A stretch of 25,226 bases of DNA. It comes from CAZRIP01 sp964600165 (GTDB lineage: Bacteria > Elusimicrobiota > Elusimicrobia > UBA1565 > UBA9628). The first letter of the stretch is position 1, and each line of letters opens with the position of its first letter. The DNA lies in contig CAZRIP010000052.1 in the NCBI GenBank assembly GCA_964600165.1, forward strand, positions 1 through 25,226, read 5' to 3'. The notes beneath the pieces were generated by a model, which did no database searches, had not been told where the DNA came from, and saw only the letters and a program-made list of their open reading frames with translations. The translations under genes were made by a program, and so were the position numbers. Positions 15,032-23,880 of the stretch are shown here, one piece after another.

Positions 15032-17626
15032 ATGCTCGCGGCCTTGAGCTTGGCGTCCGGGTTTTCCGCGCTCGTCTACGAGGTGCTCTGGGCCAAGGAC
15101 CTGGGGTTGGCGCTCGGCGGCACGGCGCTCGCGCAGATGGTCGTGCTCGCGAGCTTCCTCGGAGGCCTCGCGGCCGGCAACGCCGCGCTCGGCCGCCGCG
15201 CGGACGCGACGCCTCCGCTGCGCCTTTACGGCGGCCTGGAACTCGGCGTCGCGGCTCTAGGCATCCTCGCGCCCGCGCTCTTTCGCGCCGCGCGGTGGGC
15301 CTTCGAGCTGCGCTACCTCTTCGCCGTCGCCGGGGTCTTCGCTCCCGCGTTTCTGATGGGCGGCACGATTCCCGCGCTCTCGCGCGCGGCGGCGCCGCGG
15401 CCCGGCGAGGGCGTCGAGCGCGCCGTCGCGCGGCTCTACTTCTGGAACTGCCTCGGCGCGGTCGCCGGGGCGCTGGCCTCCGGCTACGCGCTGATCGCGC
15501 GCTTGGGCCTCGACGGCGCGGCCGCCGTCGCCGTCTGCGTCAACGCCGGCTGCGGCTTGGCGGCTCTGAGGACGAAGACCCTCGCGCCCGCCGGAGCCGA
15601 GATCCGAAAGCACAAGACGGATCGCCCGGCGGTGAGTCTTCCCGCCGTCGTCGTCTTCGAAGCGGCGTTTCTTTCCGGCCTCGCCTCGCTGGTCCTCGAG
15701 ACGGGCTGGGTCAGGCTGCTCGCCCTCGTCATGGGCGGGTCGAGCTACTCCTTTTCCGCCATGTTGGCGGGCTTCATAGGAGGGATCGCGCTCGGCAGCC
15801 TTCTGCTCGCCTCGACGCGCTTGGGGCGCGCCGAGCCCGCGCGCCTCTTCGGCTGGGCGCAGCTCGGAGTCGCCGCCGCGGTCCTGGCTTGCCTGCCGCT
15901 GTACGAGCGGCTTCCCTATATCTTCCACATGATCAACGCGCGCGTGCCGCGCTCCGATTGGGGCTTCGCGGAGTACGAGGCGGCCAAGTTCTTCTTCTGC
16001 TTCGCGCTGATGGCGCCGGCGACGACGCTCATCGGCATGACGCTGCCGCTGATGAGCCGGCTCGGCGTCGAGGGCGAGGACGTCGGGCGCGGCGTGGGGT
16101 CCGTGTTCGCCGCCAACACGGCGGGCAACGTGCTCGGCGCCGGCTGCGCCTATTTCCTCTTGCCGGCGATGGGCCTCCAGTCGATGATGCGCGCGGCGAC
16201 GACCTTGAGCGCCGCCGTCGGGCTCGGCGTTCTCGCGTTATCGTTGGCTTGGCCCGCGCGCCGGCGATGGGCGCTCGCGACGGCCGTGGTCGGCGCGCTT
16301 TGCGCGTACCGGGCTCTCGTGCCTCCGTGGGACCGGACGATGCTCTCGCTCGGCGATTATCGGGGAGGGGCGAAGTTCGGCTTCACTTACGCGGCTTATC
16401 ACGCGTCCGCGCTCAGGGAGATGAGCCTCGCGTTCGTCGAGGACGATCCGGAGTCGACGGTCACCGTGCTGCGCGGCCAAGATAAGCTCGGCAACGTCCT
16501 AGTCCTCAAGGTCAACGGCAAGACGGACGCGTCCAACACGGGCGACATGACGACGCAGGTCCTTTGCGCGGACCTGCCGCTCTTGCTGCGGCCGGGGACG
16601 CGGGACGTGCTCGTCATCGGCTTGGGCAGCGGGGTGACGGCGGGCGCGGCGCTCAAGAGCCCCTCGGTCCGGTCCGTCGACGTCGTGGAGCTTTCGCGCG
16701 GCGTGGCGCGCGCGGCCGGCCGCTTTTTTCGCAGAGAGAACGGCGGCGTCCTTGATGATCCGAGGACGCGCCTGACGATCGCCGACGCCAAGACCTTCCT
16801 GAGCGAGCCCGGCGGACGCTCTTACGATCTCATCGCGAGCGAGCCGTCGAACCCGTGGATGGCCGGCGTGGCCAACCTGTTCACGACGGACTTCTACGCC
16901 GACGTGCGGCGCCGGCTGCGGCCGGGCGGAATGATGATGCAGTGGTTCCATCTCTACGAGATGGACGACGAGGATTTCCGCCTCGTGCTGCGGACTTTCG
17001 CGTCGGCCTTCCCGCGCGTGAGCGTCTGGAACATCCACGACGCGGACGTGCTGCTGGTGGGCAGCGACGCCGATCTATCGCCCGACTGGAGCGCGGCGGA
17101 CCGCGCCGTGCTCGACCGGAGCGTCTTCTCGGACCTCGACGCGGCGGGCCTGCACACCATGGCGGCGCTTCTTTCGCTGCAGACGGCGTCGGACGCCGGC
17201 GCGCGGCGCATGGCGGGCCCGGGACCGCTCAACACGGACCGCCGTCCGCTGCTCGAGTACTCGGCCCCGAAGGCGTACTTCATGGGCTCCTTCTCCGAGT
17301 TGATCGATCGCGAGGACGAGCGCGTCGACCCCAAAAAGCGCGGCGGGCTTCTTCTCGCCTCCTATCGGGCGAGGCGCCCGCTCAAGGAGATCGACTACGT
17401 CGACATGGTCACCGTCAAGCACACGAGGACGGAGCGGGCGGTCGTCAAGTCCATCATCGACGATTGGGTCCGCCAATACCCGCGCGACCCGCGCGGAGCG
17501 ATCGCCCAGCTCATCTATTTCCGGGAGACCGGAGACCGGCCGGCGGCCGAGGGCGCGCTGCGGCGGCTCAAGCGCCTCGATCCGCGCCGCGCCGATCTCG
17601 CGCAGCTCGCGGCGAGCTTGAAATGA
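15032..17626 (+). CDS. Fused multi-helix membrane protein with spermidine-synthase-like methyltransferase-fold domain
   Basis: An 864-residue protein. Residues 1 to about 430 contain a dozen or more hydrophobic helices in an MFS-like arrangement, opening with the SGFSALVYEVLW segment typical of these fusions. Residues about 465-720 form a Rossmann domain like spermidine synthase: VIGLGSG at 528-534 (nucleotide or SAM site), DVVELSRG, then SEPSNPWMAG from 603. In true aminopropyltransferases the first motif is GGGDG-like and the later one has the catalytic Asp of a D-S-x-D-P motif; here these are altered, so polyamine synthesis is unlikely. The C-terminal ~70 residues look like a TPR hairpin. 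The natural substrate is unknown. It is followed by a separate promoter for the next gene. Confidence 0.85.
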   Translation: MLAALSLASGFSALVYEVLWAKDLGLALGGTALAQMVVLASFLGGLAAGNAALGRRADATPPLRLYGGLELGVAALGILAPALFRAARWAFELRYLFAVAGVFAPAFLMGGTIPALSRAAAPRPGEGVERAVARLYFWNCLGAVAGALASGYALIARLGLDGAAAVAVCVNAGCGLAALRTKTLAPAGAEIRKHKTDRPAVSLPAVVVFEAAFLSGLASLVLETGWVRLLALVMGGSSYSFSAMLAGFIGGIALGSLLLASTRLGRAEPARLFGWAQLGVAAAVLACLPLYERLPYIFHMINARVPRSDWGFAEYEAAKFFFCFALMAPATTLIGMTLPLMSRLGVEGEDVGRGVGSVFAANTAGNVLGAGCAYFLLPAMGLQSMMRAATTLSAAVGLGVLALSLAWPARRRWALATAVVGALCAYRALVPPWDRTMLSLGDYRGGAKFGFTYAAYHASALREMSLAFVEDDPESTVTVLRGQDKLGNVLVLKVNGKTDASNTGDMTTQVLCADLPLLLRPGTRDVLVIGLGSGVTAGAALKSPSVRSVDVVELSRGVARAAGRFFRRENGGVLDDPRTRLTIADAKTFLSEPGGRSYDLIASEPSNPWMAGVANLFTTDFYADVRRRLRPGGMMMQWFHLYEMDDEDFRLVLRTFASAFPRVSVWNIHDADVLLVGSDADLSPDWSAADRAVLDRSVFSDLDAAGLHTMAALLSLQTASDAGARRMAGPGPLNTDRRPLLEYSAPKAYFMGSFSELIDREDERVDPKKRGGLLLASYRARRPLKEIDYVDMVTVKHTRTERAVVKSIIDDWVRQYPRDPRGAIAQLIYFRETGDRPAAEGALRRLKRLDPRRADLAQLAASLK

Positions 17627-17644
17627 CGGCTCATCTGATATAAT
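17618..17644 (+). promoter_or_regulatory. Extended -10 promoter of the membrane-protein pair
   Basis: A perfect TATAAT (17639-17644) preceded by TGA (extended -10) ends nine bases before ATG 17654. TTGAAA at 17618-17623 could serve as -35 with a short 15-base spacer. No ribosome site fits between box and ATG, so the mRNA would start two to three bases before the gene. Confidence 0.65.
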
Positions 17645-17653
17645 CCCACCGAC

Positions 17654-18631
17654 ATGGAGACGAGCGGGGGCGCGGCGGCTCTGCCCGACGTAAGCCGCTT
17701 CTTCGAGGAAGCCTGGCGGCTTTTCCGCGCGCGGGTCTGGCGGCTTCTGACGATCGGCGGGGTCGGGTCGATGGCCGCGCTCGCGGCCGCGCTCGTCCCG
17801 ATCGCCGCCGGAGGCGCGGTCTCGCTGACTTCCAACGTCTCGCCCGCGCTGGTCTGGACGCTCGCGGGCGTGTCTTCCGCGTCCATCCTGCTTTGGCTGA
17901 TCAGCTGGGTGCAGGCGTCGATGCTCGAGTGCGCGCTGGCCGAAGAGTCCGACGCGGGGGCCTGGGCTTGCTGCAAGCGGGCTTGGCCCAAGACCGCCGC
18001 CTTCTCCTGGGTCTGCGTGCTCTACGCGCTGCTGGTCGTCGGGGGCTTCTGCGCGTTCGGGCTTCCGGGCGTGTTTTTGTCGGTGGCGCTGCTCTTCGCG
18101 CCGCTCGCCTGCGTACGCGACGGCGCCGCCGGGCTGGACGCTCTCAAGCGCAGCGTCGACGACACGGCGGGAAACTTCTTTCCGCTGGCCTTGCGCTTGG
18201 CCTTGACGGGGCTCGCCACCTCTTTGCCGGGGTTCGTCCCGGTCATCGGCTGGCTGATCAGCGCCGTCACGGGACCGTTCTCGCTCGTCGCGTTGGCCGT
18301 GCTCTACAAGCAGCTCGAGGCCCGCGGACCGGCGCGCCCCTCGGGCCGCGGCTGGGTGCTCGGGCTCGCGGCCGCGGGCTTGGCGCTTCCCGTCGTCATC
18401 GGGATCAAGGTCGTCCCGGAGGTGATCGCGCGCGCCCCGCAGATGCTCGCGGCGGCCGAGAGCGCGGCGCGGACGCCGCCGGACCCCGAGAAGCTCCAGA
18501 AAGTCCTGGCCGCCTTGCAGGGCGACTCCTCCGCGCTCGAGCAAGTCTCGACCGCGGTCGAGCTCGCGACGTCCGCGTCGACGACCACCGTGGCGGCGTC
18601 GACGATGACCGCGGTCGTCCCGGCGCGATGA
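17654..18631 (+). CDS. Polytopic membrane protein resembling the GPDPase membrane domain
   Basis: A 325-residue protein with about six hydrophobic helices between residues 30 and 260. The pattern of a polar N-terminus (FFEEAWRLFRARVWRL), then LPGVFLSVALLFAPLACVRDG, then GLDALKRSVDDTAGNFFPLAL is like the membrane domain found with glycerophosphodiester phosphodiesterases and in many unassigned bacterial membrane proteins. No catalytic domain is attached. The tail from about 270 is soluble, with a Ser/Thr/Ala/Val-rich end. The stop overlaps the next ATG (ATGA), so the two are translationally coupled and may act together in lipid handling; this is inference. Its start is set by the TATAAT box just upstream. 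Confidence 0.65.
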   Translation: METSGGAAALPDVSRFFEEAWRLFRARVWRLLTIGGVGSMAALAAALVPIAAGGAVSLTSNVSPALVWTLAGVSSASILLWLISWVQASMLECALAEESDAGAWACCKRAWPKTAAFSWVCVLYALLVVGGFCAFGLPGVFLSVALLFAPLACVRDGAAGLDALKRSVDDTAGNFFPLALRLALTGLATSLPGFVPVIGWLISAVTGPFSLVALAVLYKQLEARGPARPSGRGWVLGLAAAGLALPVVIGIKVVPEVIARAPQMLAAAESAARTPPDPEKLQKVLAALQGDSSALEQVSTAVELATSASTTTVAASTMTAVVPAR

Positions 18632-19755
18632 GCGCTCGAGCGCGCCGCCGCTTGGTCGTCTTGGCGGGCCTCTGCGCCTCGTGCGGCATCCTCGCTTTCT
18701 TGATCATCCACAACATCGACGCCCTGACGCGCGTCGGCGAGGGCATCGTGTGGGGCTGGGTCTGGGCCGCGGCCGCATGCGCGATCGGCAGCTACCTCAT
18801 GATCGGGCTCGCGCTGGGCGAGGTGCTGTCGCTGCTCGGCTTCGGCCTGCGCTTCGCCGAGGTCATGGGCATCGCGCTCGTGTCGACCACCGCGAACTAC
18901 TTCGTCTCGACGGCGGGGGTCAGCGGCTTCGCGCTGAAAGCCCACTTGCTGCGCAAGCGCGGCGTGCCCTACGGCATCACGCTGACGGCCTCGGTCTTGA
19001 GCTCCGCGATCATGTACATCGTGCTCGCCGTCATCATCGGCCAAGGGCTCGTCTATCTTTTCCTCCATCTGCAGGGCACGAAGATCGCCGTGATGGAGAG
19101 CGCTCTCGGCCTCGTGATCCTTCTCGTGATCACGGTGCCGCTTTTGATGTTCTTCTTCAATCACGAGCTGCGCGGGAAGATGACCCGCCAGCTTTTTCAT
19201 CTGCTCAACCGCGGCGTTTTCGTGGTCTCGAAGGCCGAGATCCCGCGCGAGGATTTCTTCGAGTTCGAGGCCCAGCTCAACGAGGGCCTCGAGCGCGTGC
19301 GCAAGGCCCACGGCGGATTGACGAAGACGATCGTCTTCACGTGCTTCGACTGGGTGCTGTGCATGACGACCCTCTATTTCGCGTTTCGCGCCGTCGGGGT
19401 GCGCGTCTCCGTCGGGCATCTGAGCGCGGGCTTCACCGCCGGGCAGGCCGCCACTTTGATCCCGATCCTCCCGGGCGGCCTCGGCGTGGTCGAGGGCTCG
19501 ATGGCCGCGATCTTCGAGAGCCTCGGCGTCGCCTGGGAGAAGGCCCTGGGCGCGGTGCTGCTCTACCGCGTCTGCTATTACGTGCTTCCGGGCATCGTCA
19601 GCGTCTTCGTGCTGTGGGGCTTGAAGGTCTCGGAGCCTTCCTTTATGGAGGAAGCGGTCCGCGACACGCTTCCCGAGGAGCTGCGCCTGCAGGCGCGCGG
19701 CCTCGAGCGCGAGCGCGCCCGTCGTAAACTGGACGGACTTTCCCCAAAAGACTAG
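18628..19755 (+). CDS. YbhN/AglD-type membrane protein (lysylphosphatidylglycerol synthase transmembrane region family)
   Basis: A 375-residue protein with about eight hydrophobic helices. The family signature is visible: TTANYFVSTAGVSGFALKAHLLRKRGVPYG around residues 88-117 and PGGLGVVEGSMAAI near 288-301. These mark the flippase-like core shared by MprF, AglD and YbhN. The soluble aminoacyl-transferase domain of full MprF is absent, so lipid aminoacylation is unlikely and a lipid-flipping or polyprenyl-linked role is more plausible. Start ATG 18628 overlaps the previous stop (ATGA). The charged C-terminal tail (LQARGLERERARRKL) is probably cytoplasmic. The gene end contains the nuoJ promoter. 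Confidence 0.8.
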   Translation: MSARARRRLVVLAGLCASCGILAFLIIHNIDALTRVGEGIVWGWVWAAAACAIGSYLMIGLALGEVLSLLGFGLRFAEVMGIALVSTTANYFVSTAGVSGFALKAHLLRKRGVPYGITLTASVLSSAIMYIVLAVIIGQGLVYLFLHLQGTKIAVMESALGLVILLVITVPLLMFFFNHELRGKMTRQLFHLLNRGVFVVSKAEIPREDFFEFEAQLNEGLERVRKAHGGLTKTIVFTCFDWVLCMTTLYFAFRAVGVRVSVGHLSAGFTAGQAATLIPILPGGLGVVEGSMAAIFESLGVAWEKALGAVLLYRVCYYVLPGIVSVFVLWGLKVSEPSFMEEAVRDTLPEELRLQARGLERERARRKLDGLSPKD

Positions 19756-19758
19756 AAT
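19730..19758 (+). promoter_or_regulatory. Promoter of the nuoJKLMN block
   Basis: TGGACG (19730-19735), a 17-base spacer and TAGAAT (19753-19758, five of six bases) end nine bases before ATG 19768. The element overlaps the last codons and stop of the preceding gene. No Shine-Dalgarno sequence lies between box and ATG. Confidence 0.65.
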
Positions 19759-19767
19759 ACGCGCCTG

Positions 19768-20244
19768 ATGTATATTTGGGCGATGTTTCTTTCGGGCGCG
19801 GTCGCCTGCGTCTTCGCGATCCTGATGGTCCTCCAGCGCTCGCTCTATTCGGCCGCGCTTTGCCTGCTCGGAGTCATCGGGTCCTCGGCGGCGCTTTTTC
19901 TGCTTTCGGGGGCGCCGCTCGTCGCTTTTCTCCAGGTGATGATCTACGCGGGCGCGGTCATGGTCTTGATCGTGGTGACGATCATGGCCTCGCGGCCGAG
20001 CCCGGCGCGCTTCGCGGAGACGGCCGTGCCGAAGCCGATCGCAGTCCTCGCCGCGATCGGGATCTTCGCCGAGCTGCTCGCTCTGGCGGGTAAGTCGCCG
20101 AACGATTACGTCGGCTTCCTGGGCATCACGCGGAATCCGCTCGGTCCCGTGCTCTTCACGTCCTATGGCCCGGCGACCGAGGCCGTGACCCTGCTTCTGT
20201 TCATCTCCGCGCTGGCCGTGCTCGACTCGAGGCCCTCCAAGTGA
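19768..20244 (+). CDS. nuoJ: NADH-quinone oxidoreductase subunit J
   Basis: A 158-residue protein with five hydrophobic helices, close to the usual NuoJ length. The third helix reads MIYAGAVMVLIVVTIM, the conserved glycine-containing segment of complex I subunit J near the E channel. The late GPVLFTSYGPATEAVTLLLF segment matches the loop and last helix, with a glutamate at its start. It is a membrane-arm subunit in the inner membrane, linking the quinone site to the proton-pumping subunits. It opens a block read in the standard order J-K-L-M-N; the genes for subunits A to I are not upstream, where unrelated membrane proteins sit. Its stop overlaps the nuoK GTG (GTGA). Confidence 0.93.
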   Translation: MYIWAMFLSGAVACVFAILMVLQRSLYSAALCLLGVIGSSAALFLLSGAPLVAFLQVMIYAGAVMVLIVVTIMASRPSPARFAETAVPKPIAVLAAIGIFAELLALAGKSPNDYVGFLGITRNPLGPVLFTSYGPATEAVTLLLFISALAVLDSRPSK

Positions 20245-20531
20245 GCGGCTTCATCTTGGGCGTGGGCGCGGTCTTGTTTTGCTGCGGCCTCGCCGCCGTG
20301 GTCTTCCGGCGCGAGCTGCTCGCCATGCTGCTCGGCCTCGAGCTCATGATCACGGCGGTCAACGTCATCTTGGTCTATCACGCGTTCGGAGATCCCGAGG
20401 CGCAGGCCGCCGCGCTCTTGATCATCGCGATCGCCGCGGCCGAGGCCGTCGTCGGCCTGGCGCTCATCCTGCGCGTTACGAGGCTCGGGCGCGATCCGGA
20501 GACGTCGGCGCTCCAGGAGCTGCGCGGCTGA
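20241..20531 (+). CDS. nuoK: NADH-quinone oxidoreductase subunit K
   Basis: A 96-residue, three-helix subunit starting at GTG 20241, which overlaps the nuoJ stop. The two buried glutamates needed for proton transfer in NuoK are present: one in LLGLELMITAVN (residue about 35) and one in AAAEAVVGLALIL (about 71). Length and helix count agree with the family. It sits between NuoJ and the NuoN antiporter-like subunit in the membrane arm. The stop shares one base with the nuoL ATG (TGATG), so translation of the block is coupled throughout. Confidence 0.95.
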   Translation: MSGFILGVGAVLFCCGLAAVVFRRELLAMLLGLELMITAVNVILVYHAFGDPEAQAAALLIIAIAAAEAVVGLALILRVTRLGRDPETSALQELRG

Positions 20532-22453
20532 TGCAAGCGGTCCCGCCGATCCAACCCGGCGCCATGCTCCACGCCTTCACCGGCATCCCGCCGCTGCCGT
20601 GGCCCGTCGTCGTCTTGTTCGCGGCGCCGGTCGCCGCGCTGCTGCTCGCTTTCTTCGTCTTCAAGCCGTTCAAGCCCGAGTGGACGCACTTGCCGATCCT
20701 CGCCTCGTGCGCCGCGGTCGCCGCGGCCAGCGTGACGCTGGCGGCTTGGGTCTACGCCGGCTGGGGCATGGACCTTCAGGTTGCCAGCTGGATGGTGGCG
20801 CGCGACTGGGTGGTCAAGTGGGGTATCCGCGTCGACGGCCTCGCCGCCTCGATGCTCGCGATGGTCAGCGTCGTCGGCGGCCTTCTCCACGTCTACGCCG
20901 CGGGCTACATGAAGGACGACCCGGCGTATCCCCGGTTCTTCCTGTGCTACCACCTCTTCTTCCTCGCGATGCTCGGCCTGATCGTCTCGAACAACTACGT
21001 GCAGCTCTACTTGTTCTGGGAGCTGGTCGGGATGGCGTCGTACCTGCTGATCGGCTTCTGGTGGCAGAAGGAGACGGCGCGCCGCGCCGCGCTCCAGGCC
21101 TTCATGACCAACCGCGTCGGCGACTTCGGCTTCATGCTCGCCGTGCTGATCCTCATCTCGATGTTCCCGCACGGCATCACGGATTTCTTCATCGTCTTCC
21201 GCTTCGCGCCGGTGATCGGCAATCCCGGGCTCATCGCGCTCGTCGGGCTTCTGCTCGTGTGGGCCGCCTGCGCGAAATCGGCGCAGTTCCCGCTCTACTT
21301 CTGGCTGCCGGACGCGATGGAGGGCCCGACGCCCGTGTCGGCGCTCATGCACGCGGCGACGATGGTGACCGCCGGCGTCTTCCTTCTCGCGCGGTCATGG
21401 CCGCTGATCTCGACGATCGCCGGCCTTCCCGGCCTGCTCGCGGCGATCGGGGCCTTCACGACGATCTTCGCCGGGATCATCGCGGGCACGAAGAAAGATC
21501 TCAAGCGCATCCTCGCCTACTCGACGGTCAGTCACTTGGGCCTGATGGTCTTCGGGCTCGGCCTCGGGCAAGTGGGGGCGTCGGTCTTCCACCTGATAAC
21601 GCACGGCTTCTTCAAGGCGGCGCTCTTCTGCTGCGCCGGAGCCATCGCGCACGGGCTCGGGAAGACGACGGCGAGCGTCGACGAGGTCGGCGGCCTGCGG
21701 CGCAAGATGCCGGTGACCTTCGGCTGCTTCCTGGCCGCGGCGCTGTCCTTGGCGGGCGTCTGGCCCTTCGCGGGCTTCTACAGCAAGGACGCGATCCTCG
21801 GCGCGGCGCTCGAGCGCGGTCCGGTGCTCGCGGCGACCGGGATGCTGATCGGGATCATCTCCGCCTTCTACATCTTCCGCATGCTGTTTCTCGCCTTCTA
21901 CGGGCCGCGCGAGCGCCAGATGGGCGCGCCGCACGTGCACGAGGCTCCAGCGATCATGGCCGTGCCCGTGGTCTTCCTCGCCCTCGGCTCGCTCTGCGTG
22001 GGCTGGCTCGGCAAGGGCTACTCGCGGCTCATCGCTTCCGGCTGGCCGATCCAGGGCGGCATCGAGCCCCTGCCCGGCTTCGAGTGGAAGGTGTTCTTGG
22101 CCGGGACGTCGGCGGCCTTGATCGGCGCGGCGCTGGCGTACGCGGCGACGATGCTCGCGCCGGACTTCGACTGGGAGTGGCGCGAGAGCTCGCCGCGCCT
22201 GGCCGGCGCGTTCGAGTCCGACCTCGGCTGGAAGTCCGTGATCGGGCTTTTCGTCTATCTCGTGCGCGGCTTCGCGCAGAACCTGGGGCGGCGGTTCGAC
22301 AAGGACGTGTGGGACGGCGTGATCGAGTCGACCGACGACGCCGCCGAGGCGCTGGGCGAGGCCGGCTCGGCCGTCGCCACCGGCAATCTCAACGATTATC
22401 TCTGGTGGATGCTCGCCGGCACGGCGGCGCTGCTCGCGGCGGTGCTCCGATGA
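20531..22453 (+). CDS. nuoL: NADH-quinone oxidoreductase subunit L
   Basis: A 640-residue antiporter-like subunit, starting at ATG 20531, which overlaps the nuoK stop. Key proton-channel residues are visible: E164 in LFWELVGMASYLL, K249 in CAKSAQFPLYFWLPDA, the histidine of ALMHAATMV and the lysine-rich TKKDLKRILAYSTVSHLG. About 16 hydrophobic helices are followed by an amphipathic stretch and a last anchoring helix (DYLWWMLAGTAALLAAVL), as expected for the lateral helix of NuoL. It is the distal proton pump of complex I. Slightly longer than the E. coli protein (613 residues), with about 30 extra N-terminal residues. Confidence 0.95.
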   Translation: MQAVPPIQPGAMLHAFTGIPPLPWPVVVLFAAPVAALLLAFFVFKPFKPEWTHLPILASCAAVAAASVTLAAWVYAGWGMDLQVASWMVARDWVVKWGIRVDGLAASMLAMVSVVGGLLHVYAAGYMKDDPAYPRFFLCYHLFFLAMLGLIVSNNYVQLYLFWELVGMASYLLIGFWWQKETARRAALQAFMTNRVGDFGFMLAVLILISMFPHGITDFFIVFRFAPVIGNPGLIALVGLLLVWAACAKSAQFPLYFWLPDAMEGPTPVSALMHAATMVTAGVFLLARSWPLISTIAGLPGLLAAIGAFTTIFAGIIAGTKKDLKRILAYSTVSHLGLMVFGLGLGQVGASVFHLITHGFFKAALFCCAGAIAHGLGKTTASVDEVGGLRRKMPVTFGCFLAAALSLAGVWPFAGFYSKDAILGAALERGPVLAATGMLIGIISAFYIFRMLFLAFYGPRERQMGAPHVHEAPAIMAVPVVFLALGSLCVGWLGKGYSRLIASGWPIQGGIEPLPGFEWKVFLAGTSAALIGAALAYAATMLAPDFDWEWRESSPRLAGAFESDLGWKSVIGLFVYLVRGFAQNLGRRFDKDVWDGVIESTDDAAEALGEAGSAVATGNLNDYLWWMLAGTAALLAAVLR

Positions 22454-23880
22454 GCGGCGTGTTGACGCTCTTGTGGGCGCTGCCCGCCGTCGCGGGCGTC
22501 GCCGCTTTCGCGGCCGGGAAGCGCGCGAAGTGGGCCGCGCTCGCCGCGGCCCTGCTGACCGCCGCGTGCGTCGCGGCGCTCGGCTGCCGGAATCTCGGGG
22601 CGTGGGACTACGCGGGACCGGTCTGGTCGCTCGGCATCCGTTACGCCGTCGCGATCGACGGCCTTTCGCTCGCGCTCTGCGGGCTGACCGCGTTCTTGAC
22701 CGTCCTCGCGCTGCTCTCCTCTTGGAAACAGGACCTGTCCGCCGGCTACTGGGCGAGCTTCCTGTTCCTCGAGTCCGCGTGCATGGGCGTGTTCGTCGTG
22801 CGTGACCTCTTTTTCTTCTACGTGTTCTGGGAGGCGGTGCTGATCCCGATGTTCTTCATCATCGGGCTGTGGGGTTCTGAAGGCAGGAAACATGCCGCGA
22901 TGAAATTCTTCGCGTTCACTTTCTTCGGCAGCATTTTCCTCTTGCTCGCCTTCCTCGCGCTCGTCACCAAGCACCATCAGGCGACGGGCGTCTGGACTTG
23001 GGACATGACGGCGCTGCGCGGGCCGGCGTCGGGCCCGGCGGCGCTGGCGATCTTCGGCGCGCTCGTGCTCGGCTTCGGCGTCAAGATCCCGCTCGTGCCG
23101 CTGCACACCTGGCTGCCGGACGCGCATACCGAGGCGCCGGCCGCGGGCTCGATCATGCTCGCGGGCGTGCTGCTCAAGCTCGGCGTGTACGGGTTGCTGC
23201 GGATCGCCATCCCGGCGTTCCCCGAGCTTTCGTGGGCGCTTCTGCCGTGGCTCGGCGCGATCGCCGCGATCAACGCCGTCTACGGCGCGCTCTGCGCGAT
23301 GGCCCAAACGGACCTGAAGCGCCTCGTCGCGTACTCGAGCGTCGCCCATCTCGGCTTTTGCGTGTTGGGGATCTTCTCCAGGACTCCCGAAGGGCTCGCC
23401 GGCGGCTCCCTGCAGCTGATCAACCACGGGATCACGACCGGGGCGTTGTTCATGCTCGTCGGCTTCCTCTATGAGCGCGCCCACAAGCGCGGATTGTCCG
23501 ATTACGGGGCTTTGGTGGACAGGGCCCCGTGGATGACGTTCTTCTTCGGCTTCTCGATCTTCGCCTCGATCGGCCTGCCCGGACTCAACGGCTTCGTCGG
23601 CGAGTTCATGTCGCTGGCCGGCATGACGCGCGCGCTGCCGGCGCTGGCCATCGCCGGCGTCGTCGGCGTGACGCTCGCGCCCGCGTACGCCTTGCCGGCG
23701 TTCGGCTCGGTCTTCTGGGGCGAGGCCGGCAAGGGCTCCGTCAGCGATAAGGTCTACGATTTGGATCCTCGAGAAAAGACTCTCATGTGGGTCCTCTCGC
23801 TTTCAATGCTCGCGATCGGGTTGTGGCCGAGGCCGCTGCTCGGCCTCATCGAGCCGGCGGTCAAGGGGCTCATCCAGTGA
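22450..23880 (+). CDS. nuoM: NADH-quinone oxidoreductase subunit M
   Basis: A 476-residue antiporter-like subunit starting at ATG 22450, overlapping the nuoL stop (ATGA). Diagnostic segments are FYVFWEAVLIPMFFIIGLWG with the channel glutamate, FGVKIPLVPLHTWLPDAHTEAP with the channel lysine, and TDLKRLVAYSSVAHLGF. About 14 hydrophobic helices are seen and length is near the usual 480-510. It is the middle proton-pumping subunit of the complex I membrane arm. Its stop overlaps the GTG of nuoN. Confidence 0.95.
   Translation: MSGVLTLLWALPAVAGVAAFAAGKRAKWAALAAALLTAACVAALGCRNLGAWDYAGPVWSLGIRYAVAIDGLSLALCGLTAFLTVLALLSSWKQDLSAGYWASFLFLESACMGVFVVRDLFFFYVFWEAVLIPMFFIIGLWGSEGRKHAAMKFFAFTFFGSIFLLLAFLALVTKHHQATGVWTWDMTALRGPASGPAALAIFGALVLGFGVKIPLVPLHTWLPDAHTEAPAAGSIMLAGVLLKLGVYGLLRIAIPAFPELSWALLPWLGAIAAINAVYGALCAMAQTDLKRLVAYSSVAHLGFCVLGIFSRTPEGLAGGSLQLINHGITTGALFMLVGFLYERAHKRGLSDYGALVDRAPWMTFFFGFSIFASIGLPGLNGFVGEFMSLAGMTRALPALAIAGVVGVTLAPAYALPAFGSVFWGEAGKGSVSDKVYDLDPREKTLMWVLSLSMLAIGLWPRPLLGLIEPAVKGLIQ

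Noticed and set aside
15032..17626. Naming the gene speE (spermidine synthase)
   Set aside because: The catalytic Asp motif and the GGGDG-type loop of aminopropyltransferases are replaced, so the symbol would mislead.
20599..22450. A 1,093-codon plus-strand frame joined to the nuoM reading frame
   Set aside because: The part before 22450 is an out-of-frame reading of nuoL; only the segment from ATG 22450 matches NuoM.
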